Part shown: positions 10,131 to 21,791 of the stretch, one piece after another
Layout of the letters: each line of letters starts with the position of its first letter
Position numbering within the stretch: position 1 is the first letter of the stretch
From: Anniella stebbinsi
Lineage: Eukaryota; Chordata; Lepidosauria; Squamata; Anniellidae
NCBI GenBank assembly: GCA_029215795.1
Contig: JARDYH010000002.1
Location: 10,781,001 to 10,845,000, forward strand
Length of the DNA: 64,000 nucleotides
Reading direction: 5' to 3'
Made by a program: the position numbers and the translations under genes
Notes under the pieces: model-generated
What the model saw: the letters and a program-made list of their open reading frames with translations, nothing else
Databases searched by the model: none
What the model was told of the DNA's origin: nothing

Positions 10131-11333
10131 CTAGTGACTAAGGCATAGGAGAGGCATCTCAACCTTTTAGAAAGGGGGGGGGGGAACCCTGCACAAATGC
10201 TGGGGATCCACCCCATACTTAATGGTGCTCAAGATCAAAAACCCATTATGAGATGAAGCCCTCCGGTTATAAGCAGCATGGCTTCCACTCTCTGGAAATA
10301 CAAAAGGAAAACATGTTTCAAAAAGCAGGGCAGGCATTAAAGTGAGCATGGTCTTGGTTCTATGAATTTCAGTGGGAGAAACTGAAATCAATGGGACTTA
10401 AAGACACTTCAACTTGGAGCACCATCACACCAGTGATTTATCGCACTCTCGCCATGCCTGGTATGTGTTTTTGCAGCACGGTACTCACATGATGTTGTTC
10501 CTGTCCTGCGTTCTTCTCGCCTCTTCCCCTCCATTTTCCATCTAATTTTGGAGCGGGAAAAGTCTGCTTTTTTCCTCTCTGTGCGTAATAAAGCCACTCC
10601 TCCCTCCCATGTATTGCTGTCCTGACGCGATATCGGACCATCCAATTTTTTTTTGGGGGGGGGGGGTGTCGAAGGGCGGTCTTGCTGACAAAAGAGGAGG
10701 GCGGGGCAGTTCTCCGCTCAACTGCTCAACCATGAATGGGGAGGGAGAGAGGGCGCCTGAACACCCCATGGAGAAGGCAAGGAGGCCACCGCAGCCCGTG
10801 CCTGGTACTCGGTCCCATTCAATTCTATGTTTCTTACTCCTAAGTAGGCATGTCTAGGTTTTCTGACCAGAACAATGTCGGCTTCCCTTTGCCATGCCAA
10901 CATTGACCACAAACTTCTTCAAAAACTAATTGTAATACTTTCTCTTCAAGCATATTGTTTAATATGATCTTAGGGGAAAGTATAGTGTGTTGTTTTATCG
11001 TAATTGCGCAGTTTCAGGCTGTCATACTATTGTATTTGTGCAGAAATAAAAAATATGAAAAAATATGAAAAATTAACTAAAGGGGGAAGGAGAAGGTAGG
11101 GGGCAGGGTGGGAGATTTTGCCAGCATAGTAGTGATACAGGTGAAAAGATGCATGAGCTGAAATAACGCAAGAGCGCACAGACGTGAAAGTGCCCAGTGC
11201 TCAACTCGCTAAGGAAACAGAGGGGGGAACTGCGGACGCAAACTGGGGGGGGGGGGGAGTAGGTGTGATGAAGCCCTTGGATAGTCTACAATGCATATTA
11301 TAAAAATAGAAGCAGACATTAAAGTAACAAGAA
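10131..11333. other. ST8SIA5 intron, nothing recognised
   Basis: Contains homopolymer G runs (10176, 10655, 11246) and AT-rich stretches. No domain-bearing frame, RNA gene or classified repeat was recognised. Confidence 0.4.
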
Positions 11334-11690
11334 TAGGGATGGACGAACAAGCAACATTTGAGATCGCAGCGATTCCCCGAACATTACCTCGCTGCTCGTC
11401 TTGTGCCCGATTCCTATTTGCGTTGGCTGCAAGCTTTGCATGAACGGAAGATTTGCACAAATCTCCCGAACTTTGCACAAAACGTTCTCCATAGACAAAA
11501 GCAGGGCTGGTTCAAGTCTACTGAGGGGATTAGTGCAAATTAGGAAATTTGCACAGAGATGAACAGAAGCACACGTTCAACATTTTGTGAAATTTTTCAG
11601 CTGGCGCATGCCTGCCCTCGTGTTCAGGGCCTCGAACAGGGCCTGCTTGCATGTTTCGTAAGCAAAAGTGAAAATCCCATCCATCACTAA
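11334..11690. mobile_element. Probable short non-autonomous hAT-type element
   Basis: It starts TAGGGATGGACGAAC and ends as the complement of TAGTGATGGATGG, with internal 'tttgcacaaat' motifs also found in the elements at 42673-43041 and 45095-45507. The terminal TAGGGATG resembles the other hAT ends here. No clean 8-bp target duplication is visible, so the boundaries are approximate. Confidence 0.45.
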
Positions 11691-11694
11691 ATCC

Positions 11695-11905
11695 AAGCCT
11701 TAGAAGAGCCATGCTGGATCAGATGAAAGGCCTACCTAGACCAACATGTGGTTCCCACAGTGACGAACCAGCTGCCCACAAGCAGGATATGAGCCCAATG
11801 GCTCCCTCCCAGTTCTGTTCCCCAGTATTGAGACCCATACTGCCCCTGGCATGGGAGATGATAGATATAGCCATCATGACTGGTAGCCATTGATAGCCTA
11901 GTCCT
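11695..11905 (-). mobile_element. CR1-like LINE 3' fragment (TTCTTATG-ended subfamily)
   Basis: The signature AGAGCCATGCTGGATCAGA, then CCCACAAGCAGGA, then TAGCCATTGATAGCCT is shared with copies at 32010-32490, 50985-51265 and 59082-59278 (all minus) and 51803-52141 (plus). The minus-strand reading resembles the end of a CR1 reverse transcriptase gene plus 3' UTR. The family is inferred. Confidence 0.65.
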
Positions 11906-11997
11906 CCGTGAGTACTATAGTGTTATTGTGACATTCAAAATATGGTGGAGGGCCTAAGATAGAATGGATAGAGTTACATTAGGAGTATTTCTAAAGG

Positions 11998-12070
11998 AAG
12001 GGAGGGAGGGAGGGAGGAAAAAAAAGAAAAGAGGGAGGGAGGGAGGAAAAAGAAAGAAAGAAAGAATAAG
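11998..12070. repeat. (GGGA)n / (GAAA)n low-complexity tract
   Basis: Purine-only tract with GGGA and GAAA repeats, about 230 bases from the ST8SIA5 exon at 12302-12394. Confidence 0.8.
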
Positions 12071-12301
12071 TGTGGGGGTGAGAAGGTGTGGAGGTCCATG
12101 TGAATCTTTTGAACACATGCTCTTTCATGACAAGAAGGCTCAAATTATTCTGCTTTCCAGTTGCTATGAAATTACAAAGTCAAGAGCAAGAACCACCAGA
12201 GCTAATAATAAGGCAGGGTCTCTCCTTTCAGAGGTTTGTCAATTTCACAAAGACACAGGAGGGGAGTGAAGGCAGAGGTGGCCAACAGAAAAACAACTGA
12301 C

Positions 12302-12394
12302 CTTTCAGTAATTATGCTGGGATTAACCGTCACGATGTCGGTCTTCACGCCAACGTCGACAATATATTTCTCAGAAATGGGGGGCAAATTGCAT
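12302..12394 (-). CDS. ST8SIA5: ST8SIA5 coding exon (end of sialylmotif L)
   Basis: This 93-bp internal exon encodes CNLPPISEKYIVDV followed by GVKTDIVTVNPSIITE. TAG precedes the first base in transcript order; that base completes an Arg codon split with the upstream exon. GTCAGT follows the last base, where AG is left to join the next exon. It supplies the end of sialylmotif L (CNLPP), part of the CMP-sialic-acid binding site, and the strand into the catalytic core. Phase agrees with both neighbours and the sequence is nearly the same as the mammalian exon, so it is under strong constraint. Confidence 0.96.
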
Positions 12395-12689
12395 CTAAGG
12401 GAAAAGAACAGAGCAGCAAGGAGGTTATTGTGATTTCTTGCATGTATATCCACCCTTCTTCCAAGCAATGTATGTACTCAAAGGCAGTAAATGTAGGGGC
12501 TCCACCCAGTTTATTCAAACAACCCTGCAAAGGTGATAAGGCTGGGAGAATGCCATGGAGCTCCATGACTGGGGAGTTATGCACCTGTGTCTCCCTGGTT
12601 CAGGCCCAACGTGTCAAGCACGATGTCACAATGGCCAGTTTGGGCGTGAGAGTGGCCCACAAATGTTGCAACAGGACTAAAATTGGGAC

Positions 12690-12815
12690 TAAAAAAGCTT
12701 TCTCCAACCTGGCAGGGGGGCAGATGTCTTGGGACTACTAGGTCCATCACCCCCAGCCAGGAGGCCCATGCTGGCTAGGGTGATCAGAGCTGCTGTCCAA
12801 TACAACTGTAGGGCG
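12690..12815. repeat. Fold-back repeat, 'gatgttggactac' family
   Basis: CCAACCTGGCAGGGGGGCAGATG and its near-complement at the far end flank a GCCAGGAGGCCCATGCTGGC centre. It is a diverged copy of the family at 7073-7345. Confidence 0.5.
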
Positions 12816-12887
12816 CCTGGCTGGGCTAAAAGCTTAATTCAAGATTCCAATAAATAACCAAACCTATGAGAACCACTCCGTGTGGTG

Positions 12888-13235
12888 GAACGGGCCATAG
12901 CACAGTAACAGAGCACTTGCTTTGCAAGCAAGAGGTCCCAAGTTCAGTCCTCAGTATCTCAAGGTAGTGCTGGATAAGACCCTAGTTTGAAACGCCGGAG
13001 AGCCACTCCCAGTCAGAATAGACCAGCCATCCCCAACTAAGGTCTCTCCACGTGCTTTTACTCCAATTCCCATCATCTGTAACCATTGGCTAGGCTGGCT
13101 GGGGCTGATGGGGGTTGGAGTCAAAACATCTGGAGGGACCCAGGTTGGGGAAGGCTGGCTGGTGTAAACAATACTGAACTTGATGGACCAACCATCAGAC
13201 TTGGTAGCGGGCAGCTTTCTATGGTCCTTCTGGGT
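12888..13235 (+). mobile_element. tRNA-derived SINE with a fold-back repeat nested inside
   Basis: Pol III-like A box (GGCCATAGCACAGTAACAGAGCA) and B box (GGTCCCAAGTTCAGTCC) lie at 12893-12955. The SINE body resumes after 13160 with AATACTGAACTTGATGGACC and ends near GGCAGCTTTCTATGG. The 13025-13160 block is a fold-back repeat inserted in the SINE. Other copies of this SINE: 32535-32700 and 61648-61865 (+), 37005-37090 (+), 53248-53395 (+), 54571-54785 and 56517-56690 (-). It is not a functional tRNA gene. Confidence 0.75.
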
Positions 13236-13324
13236 GTCACAGCCAAAGTGAGAATGGCCCACCAAAGGTAGGCCATGTTAACAGGCAGATCCTTAGCAAA
13301 TGTAACATGTGCACCAACACTGCA

Positions 13325-13876
13325 AAGGGATGTTTAAAGTACCAGCACTTGTTAGGCTTCATCTTGAGCACTGCGTCCAGTTCTGGGCACCACACTTCAA
13401 GAAGGATGCAGACAAGCTGGAGCGTGTTCAAAGGAGGGCAACGTGGATAATCAGGGGTCTGGAAACAAAGCCCTTTGAGGAGAGACTGAAAGAACTGGGC
13501 ACGTTTAGCCTGGAGAAGAGAAGACTGAGGGGAGACATGATAGCACTCTTCAAATAGTTGAAAGGTTGTCACACGAGAGGAGGGCCAGGATCTCTTCTCG
13601 ATCATCCCAGAGTGCAGGACAAGGAATAACGGGTTCAAGTTCCAGGAAGCAGATTCCAGCTGAACATCAGGAAAAACTTCCTGACTGTTAGAGCAGTACG
13701 ACAATGGAACCAATTCCCTAGGGAGGTCGTGGGCTCTCCCACACTGGAGGCATTCAAGATGCAGCTGGACAGCCATCTGTCAGGGATGCTTTAAGGTGGA
13801 TTCCTGCACTGAGCAGGCGTTGGACATGATGGCCATATAGGCCCCTTCCAACTCTACTCTTCTATGACTCTATGAT
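13325..13876 (+). mobile_element. CR1 LINE 3' fragment
   Basis: It encodes the end of the CR1 reverse transcriptase ([16 protein letters not shown], then [14 protein letters not shown]) in an 82-codon open frame stopping at 13557. The untranslated 3' end follows, terminating in TTCTATGACTCTATGAT. It is 5'-truncated and belongs to the same subfamily as 557-893 and 33425-33646. Confidence 0.92.
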
Positions 13877-13879
13877 ACC

Positions 13880-14620
13880 TTAACTCTTCCTTAAGGTGAT
13901 TTTATTTTCAGTATGCCCTTCCGGAGTTCCCCCAGTGTCTCCTTTTCCGAGAAGTTCGGTCTACATGTTTCCTTGATCGCTGAATCGCTGTTACCAATAA
14001 CAGCTCCAAACAGCCAACAAAGAGGCAACAGAGGAAGCTTGCAATTCATTTTAACATCTTTCATTTTTCAAAATTATGAAGCTTGCTTCAATGAACCAAT
14101 GCACCCATTGAGCTACAGCTAATGGCCCATCCCAGCAAGCCAGGTAGGTGGGCTGAGCAGGTTTCCCGTCTGAACTCAAGGTGGAGCTGAGCAGCAGAGA
14201 CAGCAGAGGTTTCCAAATGTTCTGCCTTCAAGGCAGTGAACGTTTGCCATGTTTGACTGTGTGCGGAGGCTCCCCACCCAAATACAAAAGAGAAAGGGAA
14301 ACATGAAAAAAAAAAAGAAAATATCGCTTGGTGCTCAGTTTTTTCAGAAGGAAATGTACTGGAACTGGATAACTGTGCGCCGTTTCTACTGTTCAATCCA
14401 TGATCAAGATCTAAATGAAATCTAGAATACATGTTGACGGAAGCAACTAAAAAAAAGATTACAATGAAATCATGTCAGAGGTTACAATAAAACCAAAACC
14501 CATGTAATATCCATTTGGCTACAGTTTGGTGCATGTTTGCGTTGAAATAGCTACTGTGTTTGAACTGGAAATTGCATCTTATGTTTCCTTGCAGTTGAAT
14601 TGTTTTAGATAGATAGGAAC
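13880..14620. other. ST8SIA5 intron, nothing recognised
   Basis: Unique-looking intronic DNA with short chance frames only. Confidence 0.4.
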
Positions 14621-14629
14621 GCCTCCTCC

Positions 14630-15085
14630 CATATGTGCCTGCCTAGACCCTAAGATCATCTTCAGGGTCCTTCTCCATGAGCCCCTGCCAAAGTAAGTCA
14701 GGCAGAAGGCTACCAGGAGGAGGACCTTCTCTGCTGTGGCACCCTGGATGTGGAATGAGCTCCCCAGAGAGGTTCACCCGGCACCTATATTATACTTTTT
14801 TTGACACCGGGTGAAGACCTTATTCTCCCAGTATTTTAACAGTTTATCATCTTGGTGTTTTTTTTAACTTTGCTGTTTTAAATCCATATTTTAAATCTGT
14901 ATAAATCTCCGCATTGCTGCTCGGTTTTACCCTGGTTGTGCTTTTATATTGTATTTTTACACTGTTGTTTCTTTTATACTTTGATTGGTGTCTGATGGTT
15001 TTAACTTTTGTGAACCGCCCAGAGAGCTTCAGCTATTGGGCAGTATAGAAATGCTATAAATAGATATAGATAGATAGACAAGATA
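14630..15085 (+). mobile_element. L2-like LINE 3' fragment with (GATA)n
   Basis: Coding-derived sequence (GGAGGACCTTCTCTGCTGTGGC) is followed by the 3' tail GAACCGCCCAGAGAGCTTC at 15013, then a GATA-type tail to 15085. It is a heavily 5'-truncated, diverged relative of the intact LINE at 2773-6668. Confidence 0.75.
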
Positions 15086-15089
15086 GAGA

Positions 15090-16225
15090 TACAGCAGCTC
15101 TTTGGTTTTCAGCTCCTCTGCCATTATCCTAAATTGTTCCCTCCCCTTGCTCCCTTCAAATCAATGATGGAAAAGGTGGTGCTTTTGCGCGCTGCTGGGG
15201 CTGAATTTGAACAACTGCGTGAGTTCCAATCGAGGCAAGGGAAAACACCATGAGAATGGCCCATGGAAGCATTCCAGGTAGAGAATCAATTGCAGAGTCT
15301 CTTTTGAAAATGCATCTTGTTTCTTATCACGGGGACTGCTGGCATGGAATACGAACAATTGCAGAGAGTACGGGGGACTGTGATGCTTGAACAACTGAGA
15401 TTTTAAGGACCAGTTCTTTTTTTAATTCATTTTTTGTTCAGTGTGCCCGTAGCTTAGATTAAATTTGCACACCCAAAAATAAAACAATTTTAAAAAATCA
15501 CAACCTATGATTAAGAATTTCCAGCCGACCGCCAGCCTCCATTTTCATATACTTGAATGATAATTATAGGACTATAGAGCATGTGTAGAGTTAACCCGTC
15601 CACTGTAGTAAAAGAATTGGGACAAGGTCCCCTCATGATATTCTTGCAGATAAGCTGGGGGAAATAGCCTAGGTGATGCTATTGTATCAGTAGATTCTTC
15701 TCCCATGGAAATCCCGATCAGTACAGAAAGTACGAGAACAAAGAAATGGGCAATTCTATAGATGTTTGAGATAGATGTCTGACTGATGTTTATTATTCAA
15801 TAGGGTTGAGCCCATACAGTTGATCAAACTATCCCTCGATTAATCTTACTCTAGGCTAGCTAGGCCATCCATAACATCACTGGAGAAAGAGGACAGAGTA
15901 AGAGAAGTTTTCTGCTCTCTCTCTCTCCTAATACTATAACTTCCAATCGTCACCCAAGGAAACTGATTAGCAAGTAGATTCAGGCAGTAGATTTGTTTGA
16001 AATCAATGGAATAAGAAAACAATGATAGTCATCCCTTTTTTAACTTGTTGCTTGGAATTAAAAACGAGTGAGCTGATGAGAGACTTTGGGCACCTCCTGG
16101 CATGTGAAGCTAATTATATCTTCCCAGCTTCTGAAGGTAGGGGGGTCCCTGGCCCCATATACTTCACTTCCATGACTCAATGAATAACATGTTAAAAAAA
16201 CGGAGAGGTTGTTCTCATATAGAGA
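15090..16225. other. ST8SIA5 intron, nothing recognised
   Basis: No repeat family, RNA gene or conserved frame was recognised. Confidence 0.4.
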
Positions 16226-16229
16226 TTGT

Positions 16230-18296
16230 TCTCTCAGCTTTGCCGACCTGAGTTCTCCGTGTTGCAGCAGGCAAGACCTGGGGGGCAGCAAGGTTGCAGA
16301 GGTCTATTGTGATTCTATCCCCCCTGTCCACGTGTCCCATTTCGCAGTTTGCATGTATTTGAAGGTTTGGGACAGAATAGGGATTCTGTTAGCGTGCTGC
16401 CTGCTCCACTGCTCAACAGTGTCTTTTTCTGAGCTAGCCGAGGTGGTCTCAGCTTTGGCATGGAGTCTCCGTGGCTTGTTGTGCTGGGAGACTTCCATAT
16501 ACATGCTGAGGCCACCTTGTCAGGAGTGGCTCAGGTCTTCATAGCCTCCACAGCAACCATGGGTCTGTCCCAGTTAGCATCCGGCCTCACTCTTTCAGCA
16601 GAGCGCACTTTGGATCTGGTCTTCTGCGTAGGGTGGGGATGAGGAACTTTCTAGAGTTCCATTGCTACCTGGTGGGGTTTAGACTCAGAGCCTCTGCAAG
16701 GGCAGGGCGCTGATTAAGATGGCCCACCCCAGTAGACTGATGGATCCGGATTGCTTTGACAGCTCTTGGGGATTTTCCTGTCACTTCGGAAAGCAATTCT
16801 GTCAAGCCCTGGTTGAGCTTTGGAATGGAGAATGGCCGGGGTGGTTGACACGATCGTTCCTGAGTGTCCTCTCCCAAGGACTCAAGTCAAAAATCCCCCA
16901 GATTTTCCAGGGCTCTGTAGGCAATGAAACAAGTGGGATGTCGACTAGACTGATGTTGGCAGAAAACTCGGATCAAGTCCAATGGAACCCGAGCTAGAGC
17001 TCATTTGAAAGCCTACTCGGTGGCAATGAGGGTGGCAAAGAAACAGCACTTCTCCATCACCATTGGGTCTGCGCACAGTCATCCACTGGATCTTTTTTAG
17101 GTGGCCAGAGGCCTATTGCACTCTGACCTGCAAGAAGGAAAGGTGGACCACTCAATAGCCCACCGTAACCAGTTTGTGCAACACTTTGCGGATAAAATTG
17201 ATCGTATCTGTTCTGACTTGGACGCTACAGTTGATAAAGGTCTGGTGAATGTAACTTTGGCCCCTCCTTGTCCAGTTACAACGAACACTTTTCAACTTGT
17301 ATAGTCCAAGGAAGTGGACAGGATCCTTGGAGAAGTGAGCCTACCTCTTGTGTGCTCAACCCTTATGAAAGCAGCTGGGGGAAGCGGAGAGACCTGGCTG
17401 AGTGAGTAAGGATCACGGTAAATTCCTTTCTTTACAGTAAGGTGTGATACTACCTTCCCTAAAAAAGATGCAGTGGTAAGAACGTTGTTCAAAAGCCTTC
17501 CCGAACCCCACTGTATTGGATAATTCCTATATGGCCTCTAATATTCCATTCTTGGGAATGGTGCTGGAATGTGTGGAGGCTTCTCAGCTCCAGGGATTTC
17601 TGGATGAGATGGATTACCTAGATCCATTACAGTCTGGCTTCAAACCCAGTAATGGGGCAGAGACTGCTTTGGCCATGTTGGTGGATGGGAACTGGACAGG
17701 GGGAGTGATTCCTTGTTAGTGGCTTTCGATACCATCAGCCGTAGTATCTTTCTGAGGCATCTCTCTGAGATGGGACTGGGAGGCAGTGTTATACACTGGT
17801 TCTGATCCTTCTTGGAGGGATAATCTCAGATGGTGATGCTGAGGGATCACTGTTTGATACCATGGCTGTTGGTCTGTGGTGTCCCTCAGTGTTCCATCTT
17901 ATCCCCCACGCGATTTAACAGACATGAAACTGGAGTTTGGTGCCTCCAGCACGCTGATGACACCTCTATCTCCTTTCTATCCAAATCCAAGGAAGCTAGC
18001 TGTTCTAGTTCTAAATTGGTGTCTGATGTTGGTAATGGACTGGATGAGGGTAAACAAATTGAAGTTTAATCAGACAAGACAGAAGTGGTTTTAGTCAGTC
18101 AAGGTTATTCAAGGAGGCTTTTAGCCTGCAAGTGGATCTGGAAGGTTAGGTGCTGTTTTTATTCTGTTAGCACTGTGTTTTTGATCTATATTTTAATTGA
18201 TTTGTTTTATTATTGTTTTTCATTTATGATTGCAGGCCACCTTGGGTGCTATTTTTCGCGGCAGAAAGTCAGGGCACAAATCCAGTGAATCAATCA
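16230..18296 (+). pseudogene. Degenerate L2-like LINE (endonuclease and reverse transcriptase remnants)
   Basis: Broken frames match successive parts of the intact LINE protein. GIL then SELAEVVSAL, and VVLGDFHIHAEATLSG (endonuclease), lie at 16380-16530; FQLV near 17300; NIPFLGMVLECVEASQLQ with LDPLQSGFKP (reverse transcriptase start) at 17516-17700; GVPQCSILSP and QHADDT (the YADD position, Tyr changed to His) at 17875-17965. Many stops and frameshifts separate them. The 3' end stops about 100 bases before the ST8SIA5 exon at 18394. Confidence 0.85.
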
Positions 18297-18393
18297 ATAT
18301 ATACAAAAACAACCATTATTGGCCAAACGCTCAGAGGTAACATTCGACTATTATTTCGGCATACCGAACCCTAAAGGTGACTGAGACCATTAC

Positions 18394-18506
18394 CGAAATA
18401 CGAAATCGGCGCTGTCAATCTCCCGGCCGCATCTGCTGTTCTTCAGAATCCCACCATTTCCAACTACAGCGCACTTCTTGAACTGGGAACGATAGTATGG
18501 CATCTC
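18394..18506 (-). CDS. ST8SIA5: ST8SIA5 coding exon (sialylmotif L)
   Basis: This 113-bp internal exon encodes [12 protein letters not shown], then [16 protein letters not shown], then EIDSADFVF, and leaves CG to be completed by the next exon as Arg. It carries most of sialylmotif L, the donor-nucleotide binding region, including its conserved Cys residues and the VVGNGG turn. Splice signals are TAG before 18506 and GTAATG after 18394 in transcript order. The first residue is Glu where the mammalian enzyme has Asp, as I recall it. The upstream intron is about 18 kb, of which 11.4 kb is the hAT element. Confidence 0.96.
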
Positions 18507-19770
18507 CTAGAACAAAAAGGGACATGCCAGTTCATTAGGAGTGCTTCTGGATGAGGCTTTTATGTTGCAATCACCATGCTCCATTCATGGAATTTTACTG
18601 GGGGGGGGGGTGTCCAGATGTGGTCACTGTCTTCCATTTGTATCCCTCCCATGTTTTCTCTTTGCTTCTCCCAGCTTTTTTCTTACCACAGAAAATCTGG
18701 TAAGGAGGGAAAGACGGAAGAGCTGCACAACATTGTTTTACTGGTAGCTGTGGCATTCCTGACCCTATCCTAGTGAGAATTTATCTCCTCTAAGGATTTT
18801 CTCAACCCCAATAGGAATCACCTTCTCCCACACTTGCTTGGTTTCGCTGTCACCAGAACCTTCAAGGATCAGTCCTCGCTCTGTGAGGAGGCCGGACTTT
18901 ATGCTTTATAACCTTATATTCTCCCTTTTTTATCTCTCCATTACACAGCCATGAGCAGGAGGCGTAGGATATTATAAACAAAGAAGCTTTGTTAATTACA
19001 ATAAGTTGTTGAATAATAAACAAGCAACTCTTAATGGCTCTACCAATATGTGGTTCCTCCCACCAAATATTCTATATATCACCCGCTCAAAATGTCCTCA
19101 CACAACTGCTACATTGAATCCTTAACTCATTCTCTTCCTCCTTCTCCTCTAAGTCTACTAGATCATTTTCCTATCTCTGATCTAAACCCTCTGTCATCTT
19201 GTCCCTGTCTCATCCTATACTAATCTAAACCATCTTGCATCAAATCCCTGTCTGTCTTCCAGACAGATCACCCAGTTTATATAGCACTAACAAACTTCAC
19301 CTAATTCTTTTCACTCTCTCAGCCAATCAGCTCACATATACAAATCCACCATTCTCTCTCTCTAGAGATACTTACCAAACTATAGACCTATAATACACAG
19401 TTATAAACATAAACTCAGTCTGTACAGACATGTAACATCACAACAGCACTAGGAGCCATCTGTCTGGAAACATCCATTAACCCTGGACTGGGACATGCCA
19501 TTACATACATGTTCATCACTTGATTTCTCTTCCCATAAATGTGGCTAGTGCCTCCATTGTGTTTGAGTTGATACAAATCATCTATCAATGGTTGTGAGAT
19601 CTTGGTGACCCTTTCACACTACAGGTGTTTAAATAGTTTTCCCCACCCCACCATATATACACACATACTTCAGGTGCAATGGGGTCGATCCACATTTGAA
19701 GATGCAATCATCATATGTAGATTAGGCTTGGATGGGCTGAGGGATGCATGCTTATTTCTGGGCCTAATTT
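18507..19770. other. ST8SIA5 intron, nothing recognised
   Basis: AT-rich intronic DNA; a G run lies at 18601. No gene or classified repeat was recognised. Confidence 0.4.
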
Positions 19771-19772
19771 AA

Positions 19773-20230
19773 GTGCTGGTTTTAACCTATAAAGCCTTAC
19801 ACGACTTGGGACCACAATATCTGACGGAACGCCTCTCCCGACAGGAACCTACTTGTACACTACGCTCAACATCCAAGGTTCTCCTCCGAGTGAAGCTCGG
19901 AGGATGGCAACAAGGGAGAGGGCCTTTTCTGTGGTGGCTCCCCAATTATGAAACGATCTCCCCGACGAGGCTCGCCTGGCGCCAACACTGTCATCTTTCC
20001 GGTGCCAGATTAAGACTTTTCTCGTCTCCCAGACATTTAACAGTATATGTTGAGCATTTTTAATTGACCCCTGGACAATTTAAATGATATGTAGTTTGTT
20101 TTTAGGCTTTTATGGCTTAAAATTTTGTATATTGGTTTTTAAATGTTCAATGTTTTTATTTTTTGTAAACCACCCAGAGAGCTTTGGCTATGGGGCAGTA
20201 TATAAATGTAGGTAATAATAACAATAATAA
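19773..20230 (+). mobile_element. L2-like LINE 3' fragment
   Basis: A 96-codon frame starts LVLTYKALHDLGPQYLTERL, matching the C-terminus of the LINE at 3389-6427. The 3' UTR and tail ACCCAGAGAGCTTTGGC follow near 20170, ending in (AATAAC)n. One frameshift relative to the intact copy is visible near 19890. Orientation is antisense to ST8SIA5. Confidence 0.85.
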
Positions 20231-20504
20231 CAATAACAATAAATGGGATCAGGTTAGCTGAAGGACTGCCTGAAGCCATACCAGCCTGCCTCCACTTTAT
20301 GATCAACTACTGAGGCTCTGCTCTCTGGTTCATCAATTGATGGGTACTGGCGGGGGCTTTTTGGTAGTGGCCCTGTACTTCTAGAATTCACTCCCCCAGG
20401 AAATAGAAGTGACTCCTCTTAATTTTTAAGAGAAAGTTTTCAATATTTTTAGTTCATGTTTGATTGATTTCTGTGATTAACTGCTGCCGCTCAGTTTGAA
20501 AGGG

Positions 20505-20512
20505 GTAAAAAG
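20505..20512. repeat. Target-site duplication, left (GTAAAAAG)
   Basis: The 8 bases GTAAAAAG directly precede the hAT element and recur exactly at 31913-31920 after it. An 8-bp duplication is diagnostic of hAT insertion. Confidence 0.95.
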
Positions 20513-21791
20513 TAGGGGTGTGCATCGGATCGGATCCGATCCACGATCCGAATCCGATCCGCCCCAAAAATCGGAAAATCCGATCCGATCCGATCCGATC
20601 CGATACACCATCCGATCCGATCCGATCCGATCCGGCGAGGTCCGATCCGGATCGGATCGGATCGGCGGATCGGACGCCATTTTAAATGCGTTTTTCCCAT
20701 AGCAAAGTATTGTTGTTTTACAAAAACGCCTATAACTTTTTCATTTTTAACGACAGAAGGATGAAACTTGGGCACATTGTACACTGGTTAGGGATAGGTA
20801 TCTGTGAGAAATTTCAGAAAGATTGGTGCATGCAGTTTGTGGCAATTAATTTTTTAATAAATAACATGGAATGCCTATAACTCGGTCATTTTTAAAGTTA
20901 CACACATGAAACTTTGCCACATTGTAGGTGGAACCTTGGGACCCACGTGTGTGAAATCCCAGAACCGTGGGTGCTTGCCTGGTGTGGCAATGAATTTTTG
21001 AAAAATGGGTAGTAGTGGGGTAAATGCAGTTATGCCTCCCATGTTTTTATTTTTAAAGATACAAACAGGACACTTCGGCACATTACAGGGAACACTTCCC
21101 TTGATATGTGTGTAAAATTTCAGACAGCTAGCTCCAGGCATGTGTTGGCAATGAATTGTTGAAAATTGGGTAGCAGTGGGGTAAAATACAGTTTTGCCTC
21201 CCATTTTTTTATTTTCAAAGATACAAACGGGAAACTTTGGCACATTGCAGGGAACACTTCACTTCAAATGTGTGTGAAATTTCCGGAAGCTAGGTGCAAC
21301 ATTTTAGTGGGAAACGAACGTTTATTCATGGCATTTCACATGGGATTTATGGGTTGGTTTTAAGAGCTACAAACCTCTAACTCGCTCACATGGCACAGGA
21401 CCTATGCCCGCTCAAACGCTGGAAATTTAACAAACTTTGGTGCAATGCTTTAGTGGGAAAACAAAGGTTTATGCATGGCATTTCACATGGGATTTATGGG
21501 TTGGTTTTAAGAGCTACAAACCTCTAACTCGCTCACATGGCACAGGACCTATGCCCGCTCAAACGCTGGAAATTTAACAAACTTTGGTGCAATGCTTTAG
21601 TGGGAAAACAAAGGTTTATGCATGGCATTTCACATGGGATTTATGGGTTGGTTTTAAGAGCTACAAACCTCTAACTCGCTCACATGGCACAGGACCTATG
21701 CCCGCTCAAACGCTGGAAATTTAACAAACTTTGGTGCAATGCTTTAGTGGGAAAACAAAGGTTAAACTTTATTATTTTAAACCTTCAGGAA
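20513..21791 (+). repeat. Left long terminal inverted repeat of the hAT element
   Basis: This arm begins TAGGGGTGTGCATCGGATC, followed by a tract of GGATC/GATCC short repeats (about 20525-20675). Next comes about 640 bp of moderately AT-rich DNA, then three tandem 147-bp units (starts near 21321, 21468, 21615), then TTAAACTTTATTATTTTAAACC. Almost all of it recurs as reverse complement at 30507-31912. For one stretch of about 370 bases (20875-21243 against 31201-31569) both arms give the same conceptual translation. Confidence 0.95.
20525..20675. repeat. GATCC-rich short-repeat tract at the left tip
   Basis: Repeated CCGATCCGATCCGATCCGATCC and GGATCGGATC tracts in both orientations. The counterpart in the right arm is 31764-31892. 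Such subterminal repeats are typical places for transposase binding in hAT elements; that role is inferred here. Confidence 0.85.

Noticed and set aside
20875..21243. A 122-codon frame found in both hAT arms (also 31201-31569)
   Set aside because: Identical because the arms are inverted repeats; the peptide has internal tandem similarity that follows the DNA repeat, with no domain, and lies outside plausible transcript direction for the left copy.
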